Origin: Pachyseris speciosa | Taxonomy: Eukaryota > Cnidaria > Anthozoa > Scleractinia > Pachyseridae | DNA: 64,000 bases | Assembly (NCBI GenBank): GCA_016490735.1 | Contig: JAEMWC010000348.1 | Coordinates: forward strand, 472,501-536,500 | Direction: 5' to 3' | Shown: in pieces, positions 31,286 through 43,400 of the stretch | Layout: each line of letters opens with the position of its first letter | Position numbering within the stretch: position 1 is the first letter of the stretch | Program-made: the position numbers and the translations under genes | Notes under the pieces: model-generated | What the model was told of the DNA's origin: nothing | Database searches by the model: none | The model's input: only the letters and a program-made list of their open reading frames with translations

Positions 31286-31330
31286 ATCTGGGAGCTGGCC
31301 GCTTAGTTGATTCGTAATAAACACGAGTGA

Positions 31331-31588
31331 TAGCGGAGCCCCGCGCGCCTTGCACAGAACACCATGAGTAAGGAAATATGGTAACCCATCTTTCTGAGAA
31401 AATTTGGTTATGACGTCACTGTATGACCGACCGTATGTACGTCCGCCCTTCCATGTATGCCAATATGAAATGCCACTTAATTAATATCCTAATAATAATA
31501 ATAATAATAATAATAATTAATAATCCGACATGGCGGTTATATGCCAGCTGAGCTAGTTTACAGCATACATCTTTAATTTTGGACATCC

Positions 31589-31623
<35 letters not shown>

Positions 31624-32975
31624 ATCCGCTGACCAGTATCACGTGACCATATCGTCAGCTCAAGTTTATAGCTCATTGAGGCCAGCTGTTTTTTTGAAGT
31701 TGACTGCTGACAAGGTACTGGTTTTCGATTGGATCGCAGGCTCGAGTCAGTTTAACTTAACCAAAACAAGACACCCAAGCCAAAACAAGGCTTATTTTTC
31801 CGCGCACTTTCTTTGGCTCGAGATTTCACATTCAGATGGTTTCTTCATTTTCACCAAAACAACTTCATCTTCTTCGAAGTTTGTCTCTTCATTCGCATAA
31901 AAGGCATAAAAATCAAGAACTAGTTAACAGATACTCCGGAAGGAGAATTTTCAAGTTATAAAAACCTTCAAAAGGAAGGGCAGAAGATTTGTGTCAGGAA
32001 ACGCTTAAGAGTGAATGTCACTAAGGCTTGAGCAAAATTGGAAATGGTCAAACAAAACCTTCCTTGCTACTTAATGTGTAGTTAGTCCTTGGGATGAAAC
32101 TACTCACCATGGTATTTGTTTCATTTCTAACAAAAACCTGAGCTGAGCATCAGGGGGGATCTTTAGGCCTCAAAAAGCAATTTTGGGGACATTTTGCACC
32201 TTGAGTTTTGTTAGCAAAACATTTCAAACAGTAACTGTACAGATACAAATCTGCTTATATCATAGCAACCTTTCATCTTCCTCAAGAAATATGTTATCAA
32301 TTTTTCACCTTGCCCCCCCTGGTGACCCCTGTGCCTTATCATTTTGAAGGGGGGAAGTGTTTTTTTTTTAAAGCTGAAAATAAGCCATCTTTAAACAAAC
32401 TTTTCTTTTCCTGGTATTAGATTAAGACTGGATGTGAATATTTCACTGTTTATGAATCGTTTGATGCTAAAACAATGTATACCTTAGGCAAAATGATTTT
32501 CCGTACTTTTTATTCACGACTATCTTTCTTTTAAATAATGTCATCCAGGCAATTTCACATCACGCCGTTCAATTTACTATACATTGTATTTATGTAGGTT
32601 TGGCAGTCAGATATCTAGCAGATTTGCCGTTATTATTTCTAAAAAATCACATCTTCAAGCAAGCAGTTAATTTATGCAAATTGCTGTCTTCGGTTAAGTG
32701 AGCAAGAAAAATGTATAACTAAACTGTCCAGCAAAGTTAACCCCTCTGATGGGATCTATAATAGATAAATTAAATTATACATACCACTAGCAAAGCTATC
32801 AGTTCGAGAAACATTTCAGAGTCAACGGGAAATCCCACAAAAGTCCATGGTTCCTGAACGTCTCATTCACATGGAGAGAATGCATGTCGGCGCATTCAAA
32901 CCACAGTTCTCATCTTCCATGACAGCTCAAATGGTTCCTTTTACAGCGACACCCTATCTAGTTTGCTGCACCTGC
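31331..32975 (+). repeat. Left arm of the giant inverted repeat
   Basis: 31331-31995 pairs with 55413-54750 (for example CACCTGTCAAAACAAGGTAT and CAGCTGTTTTTTTGAAGTTG). 32010-32975 pairs with 50820-49805 (for example CTGAGCTGAGCATCAGGGGG and TGCATGTCGGCGCATTCAAA). Contains an (AAT)n run at 31490-31520. No gene. Confidence 0.8.
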
Positions 32976-33234
32976 AATTGGTTCGGCAAAAAGCTCCAAA
33001 CATCATCATTTCTTTTTAGAGTTAGCTGATGGACATCTTGCATCTTGGTAATTCAAGTAATACGTTCTGGCATTCAGTTCTTACCGGCTGCTTTGTCGAC
33101 GAAGTGGAGAATGCTATTTAAAGCACTTTTAAACTTCAGGATGTTTAACTTTGAAATGCCTTCATAAAATTGCTGGCAAATTAATTATCATGCAGTACGA
33201 AAGCTGTGAAGTTCCATGATTTCATGCCCACCAT

Positions 33235-33637
33235 CCCAGAGTCTCTCAGGACTAACCGCTGGCCAAAGAGCCTGAGGACTCTGGGTACGAGATTGTTGGT
33301 GTGTTGTGTCTAGATCATACCATCCAGAAGGACAGCCGAGGAGCACTAGGAACGAGAATCCAAGTCCAGCGTTCGTCGGAAATTATCGGCAATTTCAAAA
33401 TGGCGGACGATATCTTCTACACCACACATCAACTAGCATTCAGAATTTGGATCCACGGAGAAGAAAACTAAGTTGGTATCTCAGCGATTCAATGGACGTA
33501 TGTGGATAGCACAATTTCAAGCCTTTGAGCTGCTTCTAGTAAGCTTTCCATACTCCTACAGCTGTACAAAACTTCCTATTTGAATAAAGCTTTAGCTGCC
33601 CAGAATATGCAAGATATTTCTATACACACACACACAA

Positions 33638-33697
<60 letters not shown>

Positions 33698-33872
33698 ATA
33701 TGTGGAGACGGACTAGATCAAACACATATATTTGCTACTCCAAGTTTCATGCTTCTCTCGAAACAATCATCAGGAAACAGTTGCCTGATCCTACAGCTGT
33801 ACAAAACTTCCTATTTGAATAAAGCTTTAGCTGCCCAGAATATGCAAGATATTTCTATACACACACACACAC

Positions 33873-33916
<44 letters not shown>

Positions 33917-34010
33917 AAGAAAATATGTGGAGACGGACTAGATCAAACACATATATTTGCTACTCCGAGTTTCATGCTTCTCTCGAAACAATCATCAGGC
34001 AACTGCAAAG
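33235..34010. repeat. Hairpin, tandem duplication and dinucleotide repeats
   Basis: 33235-33290 forms a hairpin (CCCAGAGTCTCTCAGG / CCTGAGGACTCTGGG). From about 33553 a unit of about 235 bp (CCTACAGCTGTACAAAACTT..., AATATGTGGAGACGGACTAG) is repeated at about 33790. Each copy contains a variable (CA)n(TA)n core (33626-33692 and 33860-33917). The unit looks like a microsatellite-bearing tandem repeat. Confidence 0.75.
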
Positions 34011-34380
34011 CTCTGGTTTACCCAATGAGCACTTTTATAGCAGATGAAGAGTTCAATTTTTCCTCTACTAGTTAATTAGACAAGTAACCTTGTCTGCTTG
34101 TATTTCTCAGAAATCTCTAATGAATCGCCATGCAAAGGGGAATATTCTGGTGATCCTAAGTAATTAAGGCAATCAGTTGCTAATACATCCCCTCCCTACC
34201 TTACTGTACTTAATTAATTTCCAGGGGGATTTGGCCGTGCATCGCCGATCGACCGGGGAGTAGTGACGTGATCCTGGTTGCAGAAAATGTGTGAAATTGT
34301 CTCCTCGGACCTTACCATAAGAAAATAAGGCCACACTGTGTATGTGTTGTACAGTAAAAATATGTGTTCCCAGTGTGGTT

Positions 34381-34452
34381 GGTTCAGTGGCCTAGTGGTT
34401 AAGGCATCCGACCGGTAATCTGGAGACCCAGGTTCGATTCCTGGCTGAGCCA
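34381..34452 (+). repeat. tRNA-like SINE head (cloverleaf with 7 bp acceptor)
   Basis: GGTTCAG/CTGAGCC acceptor pairs at all seven positions (one G-T). D arm GCC-TAGTGGTTAA-GGC, T arm CCAGG-TTCGATT-CCTGG. The anticodon stem has a mismatch and the loop CCGGTAA has C where invariant T33 should be. The A and B boxes are good. The same block, read backwards, gives the spurious peptide seen in many animal SINEs. Best called a tRNA-derived repeat; a degenerate tRNA(Thr) is the alternative. Confidence 0.6.
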
Positions 34453-34634
34453 CATTTTCACTTAATTACTTAGTTGTTGATTTCTGTTCCCAAATTAACC
34501 TTGTCTGTTTGTATTTCTAAGACTGCTGTTTTGAGAATGATGTTAACAAGACAAATTTAACACATCTTTCATTATGTACTTACTAAGACTGCTGTTTTGA
34601 GAATGATGTCTTCTTCTCGGTTCTTCTTACGCCT

Positions 34635-34880
34635 TGGCCCTCTGGACGGTACGATTTAAATTCCTCCTTAAAAGAATACCGTCCAGAGGGACGGCCTGTT
34701 TATACTAGCAAGTTGCTCCAGCTAAGATCCCAGTTTGGTTTGTAATTGACTTTTGTGCTTTCCTATTCAGTCTAGCAGTAGTTGAGAATTGCTGGATGTG
34801 TTTTTAAGATTTGTTTTTCTATCTTGTCCCTCTGGACGGTATGATTTAGAGTCCTACTTAAAAGAATACTGTCTAGAGGG
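34635..34880. repeat. Pair of short CCCTCTGGACGGT hairpins
   Basis: 34637-34692 and about 34836-34880 are each a hairpin: CCCTCTGGACGGTA, a 25-30 base loop containing CTTAAAAGAA, then TACCGTCCAGAGGG. An inverted version of the whole pair lies at 46785-47020. Confidence 0.75.
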
Positions 34881-35558
34881 ACAGTCTGTTTATACAAGGA
34901 AGTAGTTATAGCTGAGGTTGCAGTTTGGTTTGGAGTTCATTTTTATGCCTTCGGTCAAGGCCACAGCAGAGAAAAATTGTTACCAAGGCAATATATTTGT
35001 TTGTTATTTACCATTATTTCTCTTATAAAGTATGGCCTCCTACCGGACCCTGGAAAGTTTGTATAGTTTCCTCTATATTGTAAAACTACTTTAAAATGAC
35101 TGGATTTTTGTATTTAATATTGTTACATAGAAACAACACATGTTCAATAAATTAGTGACTTGAATGTCTGCCATGGATTACTTTTTCAAATGCTACAGTT
35201 TTATTATGCAATTAAGAAGTGTTCTTTGTTTTGAACTTTTGAATATTAGTCAAACAAACAAAGTTGGCCAGATCTTACACATTGGCCTTGAAATATTTCT
35301 ACCCACTCATCTCCCCAACTTATGGCCAGTGAACATAATACTGGATTCACACTAGTCGTACTCTATTTTATTTTGGGAGTCTTGCGTACAAATGAAATTA
35401 CTGGTTTGTTACTATTGTTAATGGCCTTCCTTTCCTTGTACTATTTTAAGCAACAACTGAAGGTTACAGATATTGGGGTCTGATCTTTTGAACACTTGTC
35501 TGAACCTTTGAAGGATGTGTAACATATGTAAGGGAAGGACACATGGTTATTTTGACAC

Positions 35559-35560
35559 AT

Positions 35561-35591
<31 letters not shown>

Positions 35592-35597
35592 TTTTTT
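35559..35597. repeat. (TTTA)n microsatellite
   Basis: About nine perfect TTTA units, ending in a T run. The adjoining 35600-36516 has no recognisable gene. Confidence 0.9.
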
Positions 35598-36529
35598 GTC
35601 ATCTCTGTTAGCTACATCAGTTAATAGACAGTTTCGTCCCTCAAGCCAGTCTGGAGAACCTGGATGCTTTACTGGTTATTTTATTTACTATTTTTTTATC
35701 TGTTTATTTTCTGTCCCTTTTTACTTTGGAACAGTTAGCCATCTTCTTTTAAGGATCGGAGAAAGACAGTTAATCTTTATAGTGGCGAATCTCTCTTGAT
35801 CAAATAATTGAAGCTTACGACATATTACATCATCAGGCTTGAAAAACTGGCGGGAAGCTGCCGGCAATTCCACACTCATGAGATTTCGTCCAGAGTGCAC
35901 TCAGTGTTCGTGTACACAGTTCAGAAGCCACATTTTCGTTGGGATGGCTTGTTGCACCGGTTCCCATGAGTCTTGGACAGCAGACAAAGAAATCTATGTA
36001 ACCATGCACTAAGAGCTTTACAAGGTGATCTCAGAATACGAGACAGACACCATCGGCAAGTTTATTGTGAGACGCATTGACAAAGGTTTCGCTTTGAAAG
36101 GTTAGTATAAATATTTATAATCCGTTTTCAGAGAAAGTTGGAAAGGCCAGGTCGTTGTATCTCTATTTTTGGATATTTCTCGATCACCGAATGTTTTAAT
36201 TTCAGAAAAAAGTTGACTTTGTCGACTGTGTAAAGCTAAATTTCTAACTTTCAGTTGCTGGTAACGTGAAATAGTACAGAGTGTAACACAATGCAATGCA
36301 ACTTTGCAACTTCTGTCACACAGTCACCTTATGGTTATCTTATTGCATACAAAACATACAAACATCAAATGCAGTTTTGATAATTGATGAGCTCCTATAA
36401 CAGACGACCATAAGTAAAACTGTTTGCCTCAAACCTTCAACTTTCATCCATTATTCGCAGAAAACTGTTGGCTCAAATGTTCTATTCATGTAAATTATCA
36501 TTATTTCAATTGTTTTTAGCACAGGAAAA

Positions 36530-37460
36530 AAATCAAAAACCCGTTAATGGTTTTTAAAATGGGAAATGGTATTTAAACCATCCTCAAAAACCATCCATGG
36601 GAAAGGCGAATAATTACCATTAATGGATTCTTTTTGTTAAACCCATTAATGACAACTGGTAAGTTTAACAGTGATGGGAAATATGGTAAAACCACAATGT
36701 AATCAAGCCAATAACCATTCATGTTGGTTTTGCTTATTAAGCTTTTCCCTATAATGTAAAATACCCTGTAATTCATGTGAATTGATTGTTTTACCATAAA
36801 TGTGATTTACTTGGGTAACATGGAAAGTAAGTGAAGTGAAGAGCCAGTAAACATGAATGGAAATTACATTTGAAGCGTGGTTATTAGCCTATTTCCATTA
36901 TGTGAATTACCCTACCATTCATGGGAAATAGTGATGTAGCCATGAATGAGAATTACCTGGTGAACACATGAAAATGCCAATAACCATGCATGGAAATACA
37001 TTTTTCAGCATGGTTATTACCTATTTCCATTGTGTGAATTACCCTACCATTAATGGGAAATGGTGATTTAGCCATGAATGAGAATAAACTGGGAAACATC
37101 TGAAAATGCCAATAACCATGCATGGGAATAAATTTTGCAGCATGGTTATTAGACTATTTCTACAATGTGAATTACCTTGCCATTCATGGGAAATGGTGAT
37201 TTAGCCATGAATGAGAATTACCAGGGGAATAGGTGATATAAATGAAATCCATTTTGTGAAAATACTAATAACCATGCATGGAAATAAATTTGCAGCATGG
37301 TTATTAGACTATTTCCATCATGTGAATTACCCTAGAATCATTCATGGGAAATGACGGTACAGTTTTACCAGGCATGAGAATTAACCAAGTTAAATGGAAA
37401 TAATTCCAAATCCATTATGTGAAAAAGGCTTTTGACATGGATGAGAGCAAAATGAACATT
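36530..37460. repeat. CACTA left subterminal array
   Basis: Units of about 131 bp containing AATAACCATGCATGG and CATTCATGGGAAATGGTGAT recur about four times (anchors near 36847, 36980, 37111, 37267). Short palindromes such as CCATTAATGG and CATGCATG abound. In plant CACTA elements such arrays bind the accessory protein. Confidence 0.85.
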
Positions 37461-37938
37461 ATTCTAGTCATTTGGCTTTTTTCACTGTTTGAGAAATTTT
37501 CTATTATAAAATTTGACATAATAAATAGTCAAATACATGGCACAATATAATTATGCATTGATAAAAACAAAACTTTATTAATAGCTATTGACTTAAATCT
37601 GCAGACTTTGCTCTGGCAGAATTCAGTGGTGACAATCAGCTGAGACCAACAGTTTAGCAAGAGCTTATATTAAGTCTAAGACCAGTAAAAACACACTTAT
37701 AATCAAAGTGTTGACTAAATTAAGACAGACTGACCATAAAGGAAAAGATCCCATGGAAGAAAAAAAAACAATGACAGTTTATTCATAAGAGTTAAAGACT
37801 ATTGTGTGACATGCAATAAAAGTTTATTTCTTGAAGACTTACATTGTCTTTTTCTATAGTCTCAAATATCAACGTACCCCATACCAAGAGGATAATAAAA
37901 ACAAACATCCTGGACAGAATCCTTAAACCACTATTCAT

Positions 37939-39971
37939 CTAAAATGGTTTTAACACGATAATGTCATCACGTACAATTACAAGGTCAGGACGTAACTCCT
38001 TAGTCAACTTTACATAGCCAGCCTTAATGAGGCCACCAGCAACTGGTTCAAGATACTCTTCTTTAGAGAGTGAAGCTTTAAAGGCTTGGTGGCTGCTGCC
38101 AGCTGAGATCGTGATATTTCTCTGATATTAATTGCATTGAAGGCCACACAAATAATGACTTCTGCAGTTTTTCTGTTCAAGGCCATGGAGTCATCAGTGT
38201 TTGAGGGACCAACTATAAAAGAAGGAATACCACGCTTACTGATGTTAAAAACAACACATCTAGACTAAATGTCCTTTAATTTACAATGAAGGGTGGGTGG
38301 GTTAGCCTCAACAAGATACATGTACACTATATATATTTCATTGCTATTGATTTTTTTCATTAGTGGTTTGCAGTCCCGAGTTTTGTGCTGGTTTGTGGAT
38401 ATAAAATTCAAGGAGTTTCAAAGAGTATTCTAGCATGAAGACCAAGGTTTCAAGGAGTGTAACAGCGCACTTAATTTTAATTTGAAACTTGATCTTTGAA
38501 TTATTTTGACCTAGACCAATAATATTCTTTCCATCTTAGCAAGATTTCAGGGGGTTTTCAAGCTTTTTCTGCTAAACATTCTTCTTTTCAAGGACCTTTC
38601 AAGCACCTTTGAAAACTAAAATTTAATTCCAGGGATTTTCAAGGACTTCAAGGTGATAGTTATTAATACAGTTTAACAGATTGGTAATTAATTTTTTTCA
38701 CTCAAATTCTTTTCAATTACCTTTGCATTTGGGAGCATTAACTTCAATTTCCTTTGGCTTCTCTTTGCTCTTTGGTTTTGGTGGAGGAACTGCAAGAAAG
38801 CAACAAAATCCTTTAATTACAGGAAAATGAGGAAAATGGAATGATAAAATCTGGGCTTTATTATAAAGACACGACCATTGCTTCTTTACAGTTTTATAAT
38901 GAGACACTTCTGTACTATGTACCTTAAAATTACGATAATAGGCCCTTGGTTTATATTTGTTGAAAATGATTTTTTGGTGGGCTTAAATTTTGGGGTGGGT
39001 GGGGCTTATTTTCAGAGGGGCGTATCATTAGAAAGAATGGTGCACTTCACAATGGGTTTGGCTTGATAATAAAACAGCTGTAAACACTAAGAGAACAGCC
39101 TATAATATCTTAAACCCTAAGAGTCTGCTTATATTTGTGAGAGTTAACTTTTTGGGTGTGGGGGGTTGGGGGACCTCACCTTTGGAATTTTAAAGTAAAA
39201 AATCTATTTCAATCAAGAATACCAATATAAACCATTTACCTTGTACAGAGACATGATCATCTTCACTTGTACTGTTATCATCCATTTCTGTGGTTAACCA
39301 TGTTATCTCGTGATCTTTTTCGTTGCAGTCTGCTTTTAAATCACGTTTTTTCTGTCGTGCATCTCCCTTCAAGAAAAGAAAAAAAACATGATAACTAATT
39401 GTACAGATGTGTTGCAATATTACCAAATGTTGTCTCTGAATTTAGCTACATGTACAGTATGGTATTAAAAATACTACAGTCAAGAAGTAAAAGTCAATCA
39501 TTTCTTTATTTAATCAAGTGTATTAGTAATTCACTGTGATGTAAAATAATTCACTGTTTCAAAACTCCACTCTTCTAATGGAAACTTTACTCAAAGCTAG
39601 AATTTTAATTGGATTATAGCCCAGCTAGATTTTTTTCTTTTCTCCTTTCTGTGCAACATATATGTGAAAGGTTCTTTAATATGCTTTACCTTTGTGTAGT
39701 CATGACCTTTTTTAATTCTGCGGCGTCTCTCATTGAGTGTGTCGAGAATGTGTTTTCGTATTCCCTCTTTTGTAAAACCACAAGGCTCATAAGTACAGGT
39801 TGTCGCCATTTCTGCAACTAACTCATTTAGTTCTTCTAAGGCTTTTACATTTTTTCGGAAAACAGGAATGTTATTTCCTGGCCATCTTTTTACTGCTCTT
39901 TCGTGTACAGTACGTCTTCTGTAATGAGAAGGCAGAATATATGTTTGACGAAAGTTGTACTGTAGTGACAT
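37939..39971 (-). pseudogene. CACTA accessory gene, four exons, function unknown
   Basis: Exon 1 39971-39690 (94 codons, ATG at 39971), exon 2 39366-39240, exon 3 38789-38721, exon 4 38212-37939; every intron is GT-AG and the phases agree. Exon 1 holds a basic helical region (RRRTVHERAVKRWPGNNIPV, GFTKEGIRKHILDTLNERRR). The middle is Lys/Pro/Glu-rich (VPPPKPKSKEKPKEIEVNAP). Exon 4 begins VGPSNTDDSMALNRKTAEVI. A shift near 38075 separates this from a more convincing end, KEEYLEPVAGGLIKAGYVKL to VIVRDDIIVLKPF. I do not recognise the family. By position it may be a DNA-binding partner of the transposase, as TNPA is in maize Spm; that is inference. Confidence 0.6.
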
Positions 39972-40486
39972 TTAATGTTGCCATTAATATCAACTTGTAT
40001 TCTTCAAATGCTCTATGAAAATCCACACTTTCTTTTTCACAAACTAATCAAACTTCATTAGGTGAATTATGAAGCTTTTACTTGCTTAATGACTTTTCTA
40101 ATATTTGTACAAGTCATGTTATGCATATTTAACACATTGATTTCTGTTGCAAAAACAAAATGGAGACAGCAATAATATCGCAAACTTGTGGTAGACAAAC
40201 CAGAAAATAAAAGTTTTAAAAGCTTATATATTTAATCCTACTTAAAATTTATTTTGCCTACTTAGCATTTTTGCATCCAACGCTGGCATATGTTTTAGAA
40301 CCTTTCTCGATGGCTTGACATAACTGTCACAACACCTTGACTTGGAACTGTCTGAACTCTGAGATGAAGACGATGTTAATATTACTGTGCTTCCATGAAC
40401 ATCACAGGAGTGTTCCACTCCGTATCCGAATATCAGTTCTAGTTACTGTTTTCACCCGACTTGAACAGTGTTTTTTCTTTGACAGG

Positions 40487-43400
40487 ATGGATGAAGAACA
40501 TCGTAAAACAAAAAGACAAAGAAAAGAGGAATTTAAGCTCATAACATGGACGAGGAGTGAGGTTTCCACATGCACATGTCCCGATCTGAATTACAGGCAT
40601 TCACATTGCCCTTGTGAATCATGCAATGGGACAGCAGTCTCATCCTCTACGGAGTACAATCACTGGGAGAAAAACAATATTTTAGCTAGGTAAAGTTTAT
40701 TAAAACTTTACAAAAAACGACACCATATTTTCATATATAAGCTTAAGTTATATCAACACAACGTATATTGCATTGGTCATAGGTATGTGCTTTGACATGT
40801 GTACTTTTTTAAATACTGAACAGGTGAAAACTGGGTATTTCCCTTAAGTTTTAATTGGAATTGCATACCAAGAATACATGTATGTACCCAGCCACTCGCT
40901 GGCTTGTTAGTGAATAAGAATGGAATCTTCTTTTACTTGGGAAATGCATAATTTATAGTGAATGTATATAATGAATGAGGTAATAAATGGCAAGGTATTC
41001 TAAAATTGCTCCCAGTATTTTAATAAGGGTTATGAAATTAATGAAGTGCTGGTAAATACCTTGAACAATAATGCCCTTGGATGGTTGTTGGCCTAAAATT
41101 TGACAGTTGCCCTCCCTTGAACTTTGCCACCCTGCCAAATGTTTATTTTTATCTTTTTTTATCATTAGTGGCAATAATGGTAATGACCAGGATAATGAAG
41201 TTTCTGAATGCGGAAGTCCTTCTGACATGATGATTAGTGAAGACGAACATTATGGGATTCACTCAGATACAAGTGAAGTGGAAGCAAATGTTTGTGGGTT
41301 TGATGGTGATGAGAATGGTACGGGTGATGGTGGCAGTGATGATGGTGGTGGCAGTGGTGGCAGAAGAGGTGGTGGTGATGGTGGCAGTAGTGATGATGAA
41401 GGTAGTGGTGGTGGTGGTAGTAGTGATGATGGTGACAGTGGTAGTAGTGGTAGTAATGATGATGATCGCAATAAGAAAGAGGAAATAGTGTCATGCATAC
41501 TCAGGGGCATCATCTTAGCAGAGGAGATGAAAACATCTGTCAAAAGCATGGAAAATTTTTTGGAATATGCAAAGGACCTGTACTGTAAAGGTGACAGTAG
41601 CCTGGAAAAGCATTGGCCCTCTAACTGGCGAGAAACGGAAAAGTTACTATAAGAAGTGGGCTATCAAGACCCCAAACAGTATTTCATATGCCTTGATTCA
41701 AGTCATCATGCCAATTATGAAATAATGGAAGATAAGAATTTTCATTGTAGATACTGTGGGAAGCCTGGAACTATACCATACTACTATTTAGGACTCCCCC
41801 AGAAGGTCAAATTGTGGTGCTGGGATGAATCTATGTGTAGGAAGATGGCCAAAATATGGGAAGAGAAAGACCACTGGCTGCACCATGAAGGACCTTGGTT
41901 TCCTCTTAAAGAGATTTGGGATGGGTACAGGGTAAGTGAAGTCTCTTGGTTTTGGGACCCTGAATGTGAGTGGCTGCTTCCTACTAGATGTGGTTTCTGT
42001 TCTTCCATTCTAAGTGCAGAGGAAATTGAGAGCTCCTCTTTTGATGGACATAGCTATATGGTAATTTGCAGTGAATGTGGTTCAAAGAATAGTTGTAGGG
42101 GTGACAAAACTGTGGGCAATCCCAGAAACATTGCACTAATTGGACACTGGGATGGGTGGTACCCTTTCCAGAGCAAGTCTAGTCATAGTTAGTATACAAA
42201 AAAATGATTACTGTGAAACAACAACGCCCAGCTCAAAGTCAAGAAAAATGGGTGCTGGACTGCCATCTGAAAACTCGTGAAGACGTTGATTGGAAATTTG
42301 TTTACCAAGCCCCATTCAAATACATTAAATTAACCAAATTAATCACCTTCCAGTTTAAACTTCTTCATCGAAGGTTAGCTACAAACAATTTTCTTAAGAA
42401 AATAGGACTCAAGCAAAGCGATATTTGTACCTTTGTGAACTTGAAATTGAGAGTCTAATTCATTTATTTTGGTCCTGCAGTGTAACCTCCTCTTTTTGGA
42501 GAGATTTTAAAGGCTGGATTACAGATAACCTTGACAACGCAACGATTTTAGAGAATGTTAACTTTGACGCAGCAATTGCTTTAGGCCTCAGGCCGAATCT
42601 TTTTCACAAACAAATATACCTCTACTTCCTACTTGCCAGATATTTTATATGGATCTGTAAGACACAAGCGAAAGCTCCTAAGCTTGAAAATTTCCTTAGC
42701 TTTTCGACACTCTTCATTTAGTTTGGTCCTCCTATGTCACGCACCATCATCAACTAGAAAGCAGTGTAATCTTCTTCTTAGTTCCTTTTTTTTCTTCGTA
42801 TTGGTATGTCTGGCCTGTCTTTCTGTTTTTATGTATGTACATATTCATGTATTGTTTTGTATGTATTTAATTAAAGATGTTTTAGACAAGTAGCGTTAGT
42901 GCTGTAAGATCCATGGCTGTATTAATTAACTTTTTTGTAAGCAACTTTTCTACTGTAATGTCTACATATAATGTTATATTGTAATAAAGGTTTGTATATT
43001 AAAAAAAAAAAGTCTAGTCATAGTTGTGGTGCCATAGAGATTTCAGTCCTAAATATGTCCAAAGTGGATCGTTGTTGCACAGACGAAGTGTATGTTGTCG
43101 GCTTTGTTCCTTGTTATATTGTCCCAAAGAAACGACCATGTGCATTGGATCCCATTTTGGAACCACTTATTCAAGATTTGGAGGACAGCTTCATCAAGGG
43201 AACTGAGGTAAAATATGCAGGAGATATTGATGGACAAAACATTGTGCGTTGTATGCTGTTACTATGGACTGGGGATTACCCGGCACAGTGTGAAGTTGGC
43301 AAATTCATTAATTGTGGAATCCTTCCTTGTAGAAGGCATCGTTTAAAAGGAGCAAACATTGACAATTGAAGCACATATTACATTGCAAACAATAGATACC

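Noticed and set aside
34381..34452. Functional tRNA gene
   Set aside because: Good acceptor and T arm, but no T at position 33 and an imperfect anticodon stem; related SINE heads are common in animals.
41234..41549. His/Tyr- and Ser/Pro-rich frames on both strands
   Set aside because: Produced by the GGT/GAT codon repeat in the CACTA transposase exon.
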